Origin: Clostridiales bacterium
GTDB lineage: Bacteria; Bacillota; Clostridia; Oscillospirales; Oscillospiraceae
Reading direction: 5' to 3'
Assembly: GCA_022775085.1 (NCBI GenBank)
Contig: JALFJQ010000063.1
Location: forward strand, 62,001-126,000
Length of the DNA stretch: 64,000 bases
The position numbers and the translations under genes were made by a program. Below the pieces are notes generated by a model that did not search any database, was not told the DNA's origin, and saw nothing but the letters and a program-made list of their open reading frames with translations. This document shows, piece by piece, positions 8,945 to 17,576 of this stretch (its first letter is position 1; every line of letters begins with the position of its first letter).

Positions 8945-9763
8945 ATGGAACAGGAACTGCTGCGTAAGGTTCAGCTGACCCTGCTGGAAATCGCTGTGGA
9001 GATCAAGCGGGTCTGCGAGGAAAATGAGATCAGGTATTTCTTATCCGACGGAACCTTTCTGGGGGCCGTGCGCCATCAGGGCTTCATTCCCTGGGACGAC
9101 GACATGGATATGGGGATGCTCCGGGCGGACTATGAGAAATTCTGCCGCATTGCTCCCAAGGCGCTGAAGCCGGAATACTGCCTGGAGACCTGGGACACCG
9201 ATTCCGGCTACGGCCTGCCCTTTGCGAAGGTGATGAAGCGGGACACCGTCTATTTGGAGGGAAAGAAAACCACAAAAATGAAGGAAAAGGGCTTCTATGT
9301 GGACATTTTTCCCTTTGATAACGCCCCTGTGGAGAAGGAAGAGCAGCGGGCGCTGACCAGAAAGCTGACTTCCATGGGACGGATGATGCTGATGAAGTGC
9401 GGCTACCGTCCCTGGATGGAGCAGGATAAAGTCCTCTGGAAAAAGCGGATCGGCTATCTGTACTATCAGACCAAGGCACTGTTCATTTCCCACAGGGAGC
9501 TGGCCGGTGCCTATGACGCGCTGGCTGTGGCGCTCCCGGAGACCGGTGTGCTTTTGGAACAGAGCGGACGGCCCAGACCTACCTTTTTCCGGCGGGAATG
9601 GTGCGAAACGCTGGCACTCTATCCCTTTGAGGGCGTGGTTTTTCCGGGGCCGAAGGACTATGACGCGTATCTGACAGCCCATTACGGTGACTATATGACG
9701 CCGCCCCCGGAGGGCAGCCGGGAGAACCGGCATCAGATCGTGCAGATCGATTTTGGAAAATAA
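8945..9763 (+). CDS. LicD-family phosphotransferase
   Basis: A 272-residue LicD-fold protein (nucleotidyltransferase superfamily). The hallmark is near the N-terminus: YFLSDGTFLGAVRHQGFIPW followed by an acidic DDDMD metal site (D51-D53, D55). LicD enzymes transfer phosphocholine, phosphoethanolamine or related phospho-groups from CDP-linked donors to surface glycans. No licA, licB or licC is in the window, so the donor cannot be named; ribitol- or glycerol-phosphate is possible too. The ATG directly abuts the stop of the polymerase gene. The implied product is a phospho-decorated repeat unit. Confidence 0.88.
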   Translation: MEQELLRKVQLTLLEIAVEIKRVCEENEIRYFLSDGTFLGAVRHQGFIPWDDDMDMGMLRADYEKFCRIAPKALKPEYCLETWDTDSGYGLPFAKVMKRDTVYLEGKKTTKMKEKGFYVDIFPFDNAPVEKEEQRALTRKLTSMGRMMLMKCGYRPWMEQDKVLWKKRIGYLYYQTKALFISHRELAGAYDALAVALPETGVLLEQSGRPRPTFFRREWCETLALYPFEGVVFPGPKDYDAYLTAHYGDYMTPPPEGSRENRHQIVQIDFGK

Positions 9764-9777
9764 AAGGATGTGAACGG

Positions 9778-10881
9778 ATGAAACGGATCCTGTTTCTGAC
9801 CAATTATGCCTCGCCCTACCGGGTTCGTTTCTTTGACGAGCTGGGCAAAGATGCGCAGCTCACGGTGCTGTATTCCGACCGCCGGGGGACGCTTACCCAC
9901 CGGGACGAGAAATGGTTCGAGGAGGGGGAGGGCGGCTTCCGGGGCGTACAGCTGGGAGGCGCCATCGGCAAGGGCCGAAGAACCCTGTGCCTCAGTGTGC
10001 TGCCCTGGCTGAAACGGGACTACGACGCCATCATCGTGGCGGGCTATTCCTCCCCGACGGCGATCCTTGCCATGCTGTGGATGCGGCTTCTGGGGATCCC
10101 CTTCTATATGGAGATCGACGGCGGTCTGATCCGGGAGAGCACGGGAGCGCGCTACCGGATCAAGCGCTTCCTTGTCCGCCTGCCCAGCGGATGGCTCAGC
10201 ACCGGCAGATACCCAACCCATTTTCTGACACACTACGGGGCGGATCCTAAGCGGATCATCGAGTATCCCTTCTCGTCCCTGTTTGAAGCGGACATTCTGC
10301 CGGCGGTTCCCGCTGCGGCAGAAAAGCAGGCCCTGCGGGAGACGCTTGGTATCCCGGAGAGACGGATGATCCTTGCGGTGGGCCAGTTCATCTACCGCAA
10401 GGGCTTTGACATTCTGCTGCGGGCGGCGACAGCTCTGCCGGAGGATGTGGGCATCTACATTGTGGGCGGAGAAGCGGACGAACGATATATAAACCTGCGG
10501 CAGGAGCTGGGCTTGGAGAAAAACGTCCATTTCTGGGGCTTTCGAACCAGAGACCAGCTGGCGCAGCTTTACAAGGCGGCGGATGTGTTCTGCCTGCCCA
10601 CCCGGGAGGACATCTGGGGATTGGTGGTGGGCGAGGCCATGGCCTTCGGCCTGCCGGTGGTGACAACGGAGCAGTGCGTGGCGGGCATGGAACTGGTGGA
10701 AAACGGCATCAACGGCTATCTTGTGCCCATCGAAGATCCGGATGCCCTCAGCGAAAGCCTGAATAAAGTGCTCTCATCCGATATGGAAGCCATGGGACGG
10801 GCCTCTCTGCAAAAGATTCGGGGTTATACCATCGAAAAAATGGCGGCGGCCCATTTGGCCCTGGGGAAGGAAAAGGAGTAA
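9778..10881 (+). CDS. GT4 glycosyltransferase
   Basis: A 367-residue GT-B enzyme of family 4. The N-terminal acceptor domain starts RILFLTNYASPYRVRFFDEL, and the C-terminal domain has AVGQFIYRKGFDILL and the donor motif TREDIWGLVVGEAMAFGLPV. It has no transmembrane segment, so it should act at the cytoplasmic face on lipid-linked intermediates. It begins 14 bp after licD and stops 3 bp before the next transferase, clearly one operon. The donor sugar is not predictable from sequence. Confidence 0.85.
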   Translation: MKRILFLTNYASPYRVRFFDELGKDAQLTVLYSDRRGTLTHRDEKWFEEGEGGFRGVQLGGAIGKGRRTLCLSVLPWLKRDYDAIIVAGYSSPTAILAMLWMRLLGIPFYMEIDGGLIRESTGARYRIKRFLVRLPSGWLSTGRYPTHFLTHYGADPKRIIEYPFSSLFEADILPAVPAAAEKQALRETLGIPERRMILAVGQFIYRKGFDILLRAATALPEDVGIYIVGGEADERYINLRQELGLEKNVHFWGFRTRDQLAQLYKAADVFCLPTREDIWGLVVGEAMAFGLPVVTTEQCVAGMELVENGINGYLVPIEDPDALSESLNKVLSSDMEAMGRASLQKIRGYTIEKMAAAHLALGKEKE

Positions 10882-10884
10882 GTT

Positions 10885-11700
10885 ATGCTTCGTTTCAGTA
10901 TCATTACCGTCTGCCTGAACGCGGGACAATCTTTGCTTGACACGGTGGAGCGCACATTGGGTCAGACCTATGAAAATTTTGAGATCATCGTCAAGGACGG
11001 CGGCTCCACGGACGGAAGTATTGAAAAGCTCCCCAGCGACCCCAGAATCCGGGTGGTTACCCGGCAGGACACCGGCATCTACGATGCCATGAATCAGGGC
11101 ATCGAGGAAGCCGCGGGCGACTACCTGATCTTCATGAACTGCGGCGACTGGTTTTACAGCCCTGAAGTCTTGCAGGTGGTTGCCGACGGCATCGGAGGAA
11201 CCAGAGAGCCGCTGTATTACGGCAAGTGCTTTGACCGGATGACGGGACAGATCCGTGCCTACCCCCGACAGCTGACCCGCATGACCTGCTACCGCACCAT
11301 GATCTGCCACCAGGCCACCGTCTATCGGGCGGATGTCCTCAAGCAGCGCCCCTACGACCTGTCCTACCGTATTCTGGCGGACCGGGAGACGCTGTGGTAT
11401 CTGGTCTGCGAAAAAAAGGTGGAGCCTAAGTACCTCGACACAGTGATCGCCGACTATCAGGGCGGCGGCGAGAGCGCCAGCGAGAAGCACGTCGAGCGCA
11501 ACCGTGCCGACCAGCAGCGGCTGCTGGATACCTATTATCCCAAGGGAGAGCAGCTGAAATACAAGCTCATGATGGCGCTGACCTTTCAGAAGTTGCGGGT
11601 AGCTCTGTCCAAAAGCCCCAGGTACAGCAAGTACTATTTTAAGACCATTCAGACGCTCTACGACTGTAAGGAAACGCTCACACACCGGAAGGGGAGATGA
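10885..11700 (+). CDS. GT2 glycosyltransferase, WcaA-like
   Basis: A 271-residue GT-A enzyme. It has the N-terminal FSIITVCLN strand, the nucleotide-binding KDGGSTDGS loop, and TGIYDAMNQGI, a signature of the WcaA/WbbD-like subgroup that usually adds Gal, Glc or HexNAc. The expected DxD is replaced by FMNCGDW, which is common in this subgroup and not a sign of decay. The short C-terminal part is helical with no membrane segment. It lies 3 bp after one GT4 gene and 3 bp before another. Confidence 0.84.
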   Translation: MLRFSIITVCLNAGQSLLDTVERTLGQTYENFEIIVKDGGSTDGSIEKLPSDPRIRVVTRQDTGIYDAMNQGIEEAAGDYLIFMNCGDWFYSPEVLQVVADGIGGTREPLYYGKCFDRMTGQIRAYPRQLTRMTCYRTMICHQATVYRADVLKQRPYDLSYRILADRETLWYLVCEKKVEPKYLDTVIADYQGGGESASEKHVERNRADQQRLLDTYYPKGEQLKYKLMMALTFQKLRVALSKSPRYSKYYFKTIQTLYDCKETLTHRKGR

Positions 11701-11703
11701 CCG

Positions 11704-12960
11704 ATGCGGTTACTATGGCTGTGCAACGTAGCGCCCAGCGAGGTCCGGCAGGCTGCTTATGGGAAACCGGGCAGCGGCTGGTGGCTGGATCACGCCTTCA
11801 GCGATCTGCGAAAAACCGGTATCTCCATGCGGATCCTCTACCCGGAGGAACCCGGCAGAGGAGAGCTGGACGAAAGGTGCGGCTATGCCACCTTCCGCCG
11901 ACCGGACCGGCACAAATATGACCCTGCCATGGAGCACTTTTTTCGGCAGGAGCTGGCGGCGTTTCAGCCGGATGTGATCCATATCTGGGGGACGGAGTAC
12001 GCCCATACGCTGGCCATGCTCCGCGCCTGCCGGGCGGCCGGGCTGCTGGATCGGACGGCGGTGAGCATCCAGGGCCTGTGCTCCGCCTGTGCCCGGCATT
12101 ATACTGAGGGGATTCCCTATCCTGTCCAGCGGCGGTTTACCTTCCGTGATCTTCTGCGGCAGGACAACATTTTGCAGCAGCAGAAAAAGTATGCCCTCCG
12201 GGGCAGTATGGAGACGGAGGCTCTGCGGCTGACCCGCCATATCATCGGCCGTACCGATTGGGATCGGGCCATCACCGGACAGATAAACCCGAAAGCCCAA
12301 TACCATTTCTGCAATGAGACGCTGCGCGAACCCTTTTACACAGGCTCATGGCAATATGAAAATTGTCAGAAGCACAGAATTTTTGCGTCCAGCTGCGTCT
12401 ACCCCATCAAGGGCTTCCATTATCTGCTGGAAGCTTTTGCGATGGTGCTGGAACGGTTCCCGGATGCTGCACTGGCCGTTCCAGGGGTCAGTTTTCTGAA
12501 TGCAAATCTGAAAAGCAGGCTCCGCCGGGACAGCTACCACAAGTATCTGGCGGAACTGGCAAAGCAATATCATTTGGAAGATAAAATCACCTTTTTAGGG
12601 AAGCTTACCCCGGAGGAGATGAAGGAGCAGTATCTGCGGGCGAATGTGTTCGTGCTGCCATCCACGCTGGACAACTCGCCCAACTCCCTGGGAGAGGCCA
12701 TGATCCTGGGCACCCCCTGCGTGGCGGCGGATGTAGGCGGTGTTGCTTCCATGCTGACCCACGGCAGGGAGGGCCTTCTCTATCCATCCTCCGAACCGGG
12801 GATGCTGGCTTATGACATTTGCCGGATCTTTTCAATGGAGGAGCAGGCGGAGACCATGGGACGCAGCGCGGCCCGCCGCGCCATAAAGACCCACGATCCG
12901 CAAAAAAATCTGGAAGCGCTGCTGGAAATCTACCGGCTTTTGTCCGGAAAGGAGAATTGA
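11704..12960 (+). CDS. GT4 glycosyltransferase
   Basis: A 418-residue GT-B fold transferase. The N-terminus (RLLWLCNVAPSEV) and the KPGSGWWLD stretch resemble a GT4 subgroup found in Clostridia and Bacteroides capsule clusters. The C-terminal domain shows ASSCVYPIKGFHYLLEAF, LGKLTPEEM and the donor-binding motif DNSPNSLGEAMILGTP. The start ATG is 3 bp after the previous stop. The donor is unknown. A parallel plus-frame opening over the 5' end of this gene is a shadow. Confidence 0.84.
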   Translation: MRLLWLCNVAPSEVRQAAYGKPGSGWWLDHAFSDLRKTGISMRILYPEEPGRGELDERCGYATFRRPDRHKYDPAMEHFFRQELAAFQPDVIHIWGTEYAHTLAMLRACRAAGLLDRTAVSIQGLCSACARHYTEGIPYPVQRRFTFRDLLRQDNILQQQKKYALRGSMETEALRLTRHIIGRTDWDRAITGQINPKAQYHFCNETLREPFYTGSWQYENCQKHRIFASSCVYPIKGFHYLLEAFAMVLERFPDAALAVPGVSFLNANLKSRLRRDSYHKYLAELAKQYHLEDKITFLGKLTPEEMKEQYLRANVFVLPSTLDNSPNSLGEAMILGTPCVAADVGGVASMLTHGREGLLYPSSEPGMLAYDICRIFSMEEQAETMGRSAARRAIKTHDPQKNLEALLEIYRLLSGKEN

Positions 12961-12962
12961 GA

Positions 12963-13946
12963 ATGGAACAAAGCCCCTGCGTCAGTGTGATCGTGCCGGT
13001 GTATAAGGTCGCGGCCTATCTGCCCCGATGCGTGGACTCCATTCTCGCGCAGACCTGGCGAAATCTGGAGATCATTCTGGTGGACGATGGTTCCCCGGAC
13101 GAATGCGGAAGCATCTGCGACGTGTACGCGGAAAAGGACCCCCGAATTCGGGTGATCCACAAGGAAAACGGCGGCCTCAGCAGCGCACGGAACGCGGGAC
13201 TGGACATCGCCTCGGGTGAATACATCGGCTTCGTGGACAGCGATGACTGGATCGAGCCGGAGATGTATGCCCGGATGCTGGCCTTGATGGAAAAATACGA
13301 CGCCAAGATGGTCTGCGCGGGACGCTATGACGTGGACGGCAGGACGGGGGAGCGGTCTGTGGGCCTGTGCCCGGAGCGGGAGGAGTGCGTCAGCGGCGAG
13401 ACCATGGCGGGCAGGATTTTCCTGTGGGATCACTGCGATTCCAGTGCCTGGGACAAGCTGTACCGCCGGGAGCTGTTCCAGCAGACGCGCTATCCGGTGG
13501 GGCAGGTCTGCGAGGATATGCCGGTGACCTATCGGCTGGCGCTGAGCGCGGAACGGATCGCCCTGTGTGACCGGCCCTTCTACAATTATTTCCACCGCCC
13601 CGGCAGTATTACGACGACAAGAGGGATTTCCGATAAAACCTTCCATGAAAGCCGGAATACGGAGACCATTTACCCCTATATTCGGGATAATCATCCGTCT
13701 TTGGAGCGGCAGGCCCGCTTTCTGCGGGTGCGGACCCTGTCCCGGCTGATGCTGCTCCTGTCGCAGGCAGAGGCGGCCGACCGGGAGAAATACACCGGGG
13801 AATACAAAAAAGCCCGCCGGGAGCTGGCAAAGCACGGGCGGTTCCTTCTGACCTGCAAATGGTTCAGCGCCCGGGAGCGGGTCACGGATCTGCTGCTGAT
13901 TTTGGGGCTGTATCGTCTGCTCCGCCCGGTGTTTCACAAAGCATGA
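12963..13946 (+). CDS. GT2 glycosyltransferase (DxD type)
   Basis: A 327-residue GT-A enzyme. The ATG at 12963 follows a GGAGAATTGAGA Shine-Dalgarno; an upstream extension into the previous gene is not credible. Features are SVIVPVYKVAAYLPRC, LVDDGSPDECG, KENGGLSSARNAG and the metal-binding VDSDDW (D92, D94, D95). The C-terminal third, with conserved CEDMPVTYRLAL, is the usual extension of this capsule subgroup. It is a paralogue of the GT2 genes at 20690, 26882, 28646 and 29608 in the second unit. Confidence 0.87.
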   Translation: MEQSPCVSVIVPVYKVAAYLPRCVDSILAQTWRNLEIILVDDGSPDECGSICDVYAEKDPRIRVIHKENGGLSSARNAGLDIASGEYIGFVDSDDWIEPEMYARMLALMEKYDAKMVCAGRYDVDGRTGERSVGLCPEREECVSGETMAGRIFLWDHCDSSAWDKLYRRELFQQTRYPVGQVCEDMPVTYRLALSAERIALCDRPFYNYFHRPGSITTTRGISDKTFHESRNTETIYPYIRDNHPSLERQARFLRVRTLSRLMLLLSQAEAADREKYTGEYKKARRELAKHGRFLLTCKWFSARERVTDLLLILGLYRLLRPVFHKA

Positions 13947-13958
13947 CTTGGAGTGTCC

Positions 13959-15347
13959 ATGAAACGACAAAACCGTATCGCCTTCTTTAATATTCTCAGC
14001 ACGGTGGTGCTGAAGGGCTCCGCCTTTTTTACAGGAATGCTGTTCGCCCGGCTTCTGGGCGGCAGCGGCTACGGCGAACTGAAGCTGTACACCATTGCGG
14101 TGAATGTGATTGCCATCCTGTTTACTCTCCAGACCCAGACCACGCTGCCAAATGCCCGGGTGGAGTACCCGGAGGGAGAGCAGGAAAGGTATCAGTCCTC
14201 GGTGATGACCCTCTCCGCGCTGACCTTCGGCCTGTGCGCGGGGCTGGTGCTGGTATTTCTGAAGCCGGTGTCAAGGCTGCTGGATCTGCAGCCGGTGATG
14301 GTACTGCTGGTGCTGTTTCAGGCCTTCGGCACCTTTTGCGTGGAATTTCTGAACAAGAAGAACGTCTACGAATTCCGTGCCGGCTGGAATATGATCCTGT
14401 CGCTGGTGATGACCCTGGTGCCGCTGGTATTCGCGGTGATCCTGATCCTGCGGCTGCCCTACGAGACCCGGTATGTGGGCCGGGTGGTGGCCAACGCGGT
14501 GTCCTACGGCGTAGTGGGCACTGGCGTCTGCATTGCGCTGCTGTACCGGGGCAGAACCTTTTATCACCGGGAATACTGGAAATTCTGTCTGGTGCTGGCG
14601 GTTCCGGCGGTGTTCCACAATCTGTCGGATCTGATCCTGAATCAGATGGACTCTCTGATGCTGAACGCCTTGATGAACACAGCCGCGGTGGGATATTACA
14701 GCAACGCCTGGGGATTCGCCAATTTCCTGTTCATCCTGTTTCAGGCGCTGAACAACATCTGGTGTTCCTTCTTCTTTGAGGACATGAAGCAGGGGAGCCG
14801 GGAGGCCATGCTGGATAAATCCCGGAATTTTCTGGAGGTGTTCACGATTCTGGCCTGCGGCTTTATCCTGCTGGCGCCGGAAGTGTATCACGTGTACGCG
14901 CCGAAGGAGTTCTGGGTGGCGACCGGCCTGATCCCTCTTTTTATTTCTGGATATTATGTCAACTTCCTGTGCACCTTCCCGGTGAATTTCGAATACTACC
15001 ATAAAAAGCCGAAGGTGGTGGCGGTGATTACCATTTCCTCGTCACTGCTGAATCTGGTGCTCAATTATGTGTTCATCAAAGCAATCGGAATGACGGGTGC
15101 GGCGCTGGCAACATTGATCTCCCATGGTTTGCAGTTGACACTGCATCATATTTATGCGTCCCGGGTTCTTGGAAAACAGGCGTATCCCTTCCCGCTCAGG
15201 CTGTGGGTGCGCTATCCGGTGGTGTTTTGCGCGGTACTGGCGGTGGTATTCCTGCTGCCGGACGCATGGTTTGTCCGCTGGCCTCTGGGCGCGGTACTGG
15301 GCATTTTCATGCTGCTGCGTGTCAAAAAACGGAAAGTCTTAATATAA
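13959..15347 (+). CDS. Wzx-type polysaccharide flippase (MOP superfamily)
   Basis: A 462-residue multi-pass membrane protein of the polysaccharide transporter family, with about 12-14 hydrophobic helices and the N-terminal pattern TVVLKGSAFFTGMLFARLLG typical of Wzx. It should flip the undecaprenyl-PP-linked repeat unit to the outer face for the Wzy-like polymerase at 7682. ATG 13959 is preferred over GTG 13953 because TTGGAG (13948-13953) then lies 5 bp upstream. It is the last gene of the first transcription unit and is followed by a hairpin. Confidence 0.92.
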   Translation: MKRQNRIAFFNILSTVVLKGSAFFTGMLFARLLGGSGYGELKLYTIAVNVIAILFTLQTQTTLPNARVEYPEGEQERYQSSVMTLSALTFGLCAGLVLVFLKPVSRLLDLQPVMVLLVLFQAFGTFCVEFLNKKNVYEFRAGWNMILSLVMTLVPLVFAVILILRLPYETRYVGRVVANAVSYGVVGTGVCIALLYRGRTFYHREYWKFCLVLAVPAVFHNLSDLILNQMDSLMLNALMNTAAVGYYSNAWGFANFLFILFQALNNIWCSFFFEDMKQGSREAMLDKSRNFLEVFTILACGFILLAPEVYHVYAPKEFWVATGLIPLFISGYYVNFLCTFPVNFEYYHKKPKVVAVITISSSLLNLVLNYVFIKAIGMTGAALATLISHGLQLTLHHIYASRVLGKQAYPFPLRLWVRYPVVFCAVLAVVFLLPDAWFVRWPLGAVLGIFMLLRVKKRKVLI

Positions 15348-15352
15348 TCCTC

Positions 15353-15381
15353 AGCGGTCTGGCCAATCTGGTCAGGCCGCT
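15353..15381 (+). terminator. Hairpin terminator-like stem closing the first polysaccharide unit
   Basis: A 12-bp stem (15353-15364 with 15370-15381, two G-U pairs) and a 5-nt loop, right after the flippase stop. The T-run afterwards is poor (TTTACTGCTA), so it may only partly terminate. The promoter at 15392 follows immediately. Confidence 0.6.
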
Positions 15382-15391
15382 TTACTGCTAC

Positions 15392-15420
15392 TTGCAATCC
15401 AGTCAGAAAAGATGTATAAT
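15392..15420 (+). promoter_or_regulatory. Sigma-A type promoter for the second polysaccharide unit
   Basis: TTGCAA (15392-15397), a 17-bp spacer and a perfect TATAAT (15415-15420), 45 bp before the ATG at 15466. It lies in the only sizeable gap of the 30-kb glycan locus, so it probably drives the genes from 15466 to 30579. Confidence 0.8.
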
Positions 15421-15465
15421 ACGACTGAAAATATGACCATTTTTCCCAATGTGAGGTGGGGCAGT

Positions 15466-16605
15466 ATGAAGAAAAAGGTTCTGTTCGTGGCGACGGTGGT
15501 AAAGACTCACATTATGCAGTTTCATATTCCCTATCTGAAGCTCTTTCAGGAAGCCGGCTGGGAGACTGCCGTGGCCTCCCGGAATGACTACGAAGATCCG
15601 GCTGACTGTGTGATTCCCTACTGCGATACCTATTACGATATTCCCTTTGAGCGGATGCCTTGGAAGCCCCAAAATCTGAAAGCCTACAAAATGCTGAAAG
15701 AGATTATCGACCGGGAGCACTATGACATCATCCACTGCCACACCCCCGTCGGCGCGCTGATTGCCCGGCTGGCGGCGCTGGATGCCCGAAAAAAGGGGAC
15801 AAGGGTCATTTATACTGCCCATGGCTTCCACTTCTTCACCGGCGCTCCGCTGCAATACTGGCTGCTGTTTTATCCCCCGGAGCGGTTGCTGGCACCGGTG
15901 ACGGATGTGCTCATCACCATCAACCGGGAGGACTACGCCCGGGCACAGAAGCGGCTGCCGGCAAAGCGCGTCGAATATGTCCCCGGTGTGGGCATCGACA
16001 CGGGAAAATTCCGCAATTTGCAGATCGACCGCCGGGCCAAGCGGGAATCCCTGGGCTTTGGGGACGAAGATTTTCTGATGCTCACCGTGGCGGAAATGAC
16101 ACCAAATAAGAATCACATTACCGTGCTGAAAGCCCTTGCCGCCCTGAAAGACCGGGCAGAATTTGCCCATATGCACTATTTGATCGTGGGCCGGGGAGAG
16201 ATGTGGCAGTCGCTGGAACAGAGCGCCGCCGAGCTGGGCATTGCCGACCATGTCCATTTTCTGGGCTACCGCACCGACGCGCCGGAACTATACCGCTGCT
16301 GTGACCTGTTCGTGTTCATGACCTTCCGGGAGGGCCTGTCTGTGGCGCTGATGGAGGCTATGAGCAGCGGGATGCCCGTTGTTTGTACAAAGATCCGGGG
16401 CAATACTGATCTTATTGAGGATGGTGTGTCCGGCCTGTTCTGCGAGAATACGCCGGAGGCGCTGTCCGATATGCTGATGAAGGTGTATGCCGACCCGGAA
16501 CAGCGGAAGGCCCTGGGCCAGGCCGCGGCGGAGCGGTCACTGCTGTTTGACGAAAAAACCATCCACGCCAGGATGAAGGAAATCTACTTTGGAGAGGGGA
16601 GATAA
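15466..16605 (+). CDS. GT4 glycosyltransferase, EpsD-like
   Basis: A 379-residue GT-B enzyme and first gene of the second unit. ATG 15466 follows GAGGTGGGG; an in-frame ATG at 15412 lies inside the promoter and is rejected. The N-terminus (KVLFVATVVKTHIMQFHIPY) and DIIHCHTPVGALIARL, TAHGFHFFTGAP match the EpsD/CapM type. The donor motif is FREGLSVALMEAMSSGMPVV. In B. subtilis EpsD is an early transferase in exopolysaccharide synthesis; a similar early role here is only inferred. It ends 2 bp before the deacetylase gene. Confidence 0.86.
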   Translation: MKKKVLFVATVVKTHIMQFHIPYLKLFQEAGWETAVASRNDYEDPADCVIPYCDTYYDIPFERMPWKPQNLKAYKMLKEIIDREHYDIIHCHTPVGALIARLAALDARKKGTRVIYTAHGFHFFTGAPLQYWLLFYPPERLLAPVTDVLITINREDYARAQKRLPAKRVEYVPGVGIDTGKFRNLQIDRRAKRESLGFGDEDFLMLTVAEMTPNKNHITVLKALAALKDRAEFAHMHYLIVGRGEMWQSLEQSAAELGIADHVHFLGYRTDAPELYRCCDLFVFMTFREGLSVALMEAMSSGMPVVCTKIRGNTDLIEDGVSGLFCENTPEALSDMLMKVYADPEQRKALGQAAAERSLLFDEKTIHARMKEIYFGEGR

Positions 16606-16607
16606 CT

Positions 16608-17576
16608 ATGCCGGGAATCCTGATTGTTTCGCTGGATTTCGAACTGTTCTGGGGCATGCTGGATGTCTGCCCTCTGAACGAATATCAGGATAACGTTCTG
16701 GGCGGCAGAAGGGCTATCCCCAAGCTTTTGGAGCTGTTTCAGAAGCACGGTATCCATGCTACCTGGGCCGCTGTGGGCTTCCTGTTTGCTGAAAACTATG
16801 ACGAGGTTTGCCGCTATTTTCCCGCTGACAAGCCGGGCTACGCCAACGAAAACCTGAACCCCTACCCGGAGTTTGCCAAAATCGGAAAAACGGAACAGGA
16901 TGCCCCCTGCTTTTACGCCCCCTCGCTGCTGAAAACAATTGCCGCGGTTCCGGGGCAGGAGATCGGCAGCCACACCTTCAGCCACTACTACTGCCGGGAA
17001 GCTGGGCAGACCCCGGAACAGTTTGCGCAAGACATGGCGGCGGCGAAGGCCATTGCCAAAGACCGTGGTTATAATCTGACCTCTGTGATTTTGCCCAGAA
17101 ACCAGTGTGAGCCGGAATATACCGAAATTTTGCGTCAGGCGGGCTTCACTGCCTACCGGGACGAGGAAAACGACTGGATTTACAATTATGTCAAGAGCGG
17201 CCTGCCCTTTAAGGTGCTGCGCACCCTGGATATGTACCTGCCGCTGACGGGACTTGGCGGCTATACGCCCAAATGCGAGGGCGGCATCTGGAATCTCACC
17301 GGCTCCCGGATGTACCGGCCCATCCGGCCCAATTTGCCGCTGGAAGGGCTGAAAATCCGCCGCATCAAGGCGCAGATGCTTCACGCGGCGAAAAACGGCC
17401 TGACCTTCCACCTGTGGTGGCACCCCCACAACGTGGGTGTGCGCACCGAGGAACACCTGAAACAGCTGGAAGAGATCTTCTCCTATTATGAAGTATTAAA
17501 GTCAGATTATGGAATGCGCAGCCTGAATATGCGGGAAGCCGCCGAAGAATTGACGAAACAGGAGGGAAAACCATGA
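16608..17576 (+). CDS. Polysaccharide deacetylase family protein (NodB/CE4-like)
   Basis: A 322-residue protein with a NodB-homology fold. The first catalytic strand reads IVSLDFELFW (D10, E12), and the zinc ligands are in SHTFSHYYC (H122, H126). A C-terminal WWHPHNVG carries another conserved His. It has no signal peptide or membrane helix, so it is likely cytoplasmic and may N-deacetylate a nucleotide-sugar or lipid-linked precursor rather than finished polymer. That location distinguishes it from secreted peptidoglycan deacetylases. It overlaps the next gene by 4 bp. Confidence 0.85.
   Translation: MPGILIVSLDFELFWGMLDVCPLNEYQDNVLGGRRAIPKLLELFQKHGIHATWAAVGFLFAENYDEVCRYFPADKPGYANENLNPYPEFAKIGKTEQDAPCFYAPSLLKTIAAVPGQEIGSHTFSHYYCREAGQTPEQFAQDMAAAKAIAKDRGYNLTSVILPRNQCEPEYTEILRQAGFTAYRDEENDWIYNYVKSGLPFKVLRTLDMYLPLTGLGGYTPKCEGGIWNLTGSRMYRPIRPNLPLEGLKIRRIKAQMLHAAKNGLTFHLWWHPHNVGVRTEEHLKQLEEIFSYYEVLKSDYGMRSLNMREAAEELTKQEGKP

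Noticed and set aside
11143..11160. Loss of the DxD metal motif in the GT2 at 10885
   Set aside because: The WcaA-like subgroup normally has N-x-G-D-W here; the rest of the enzyme is intact.
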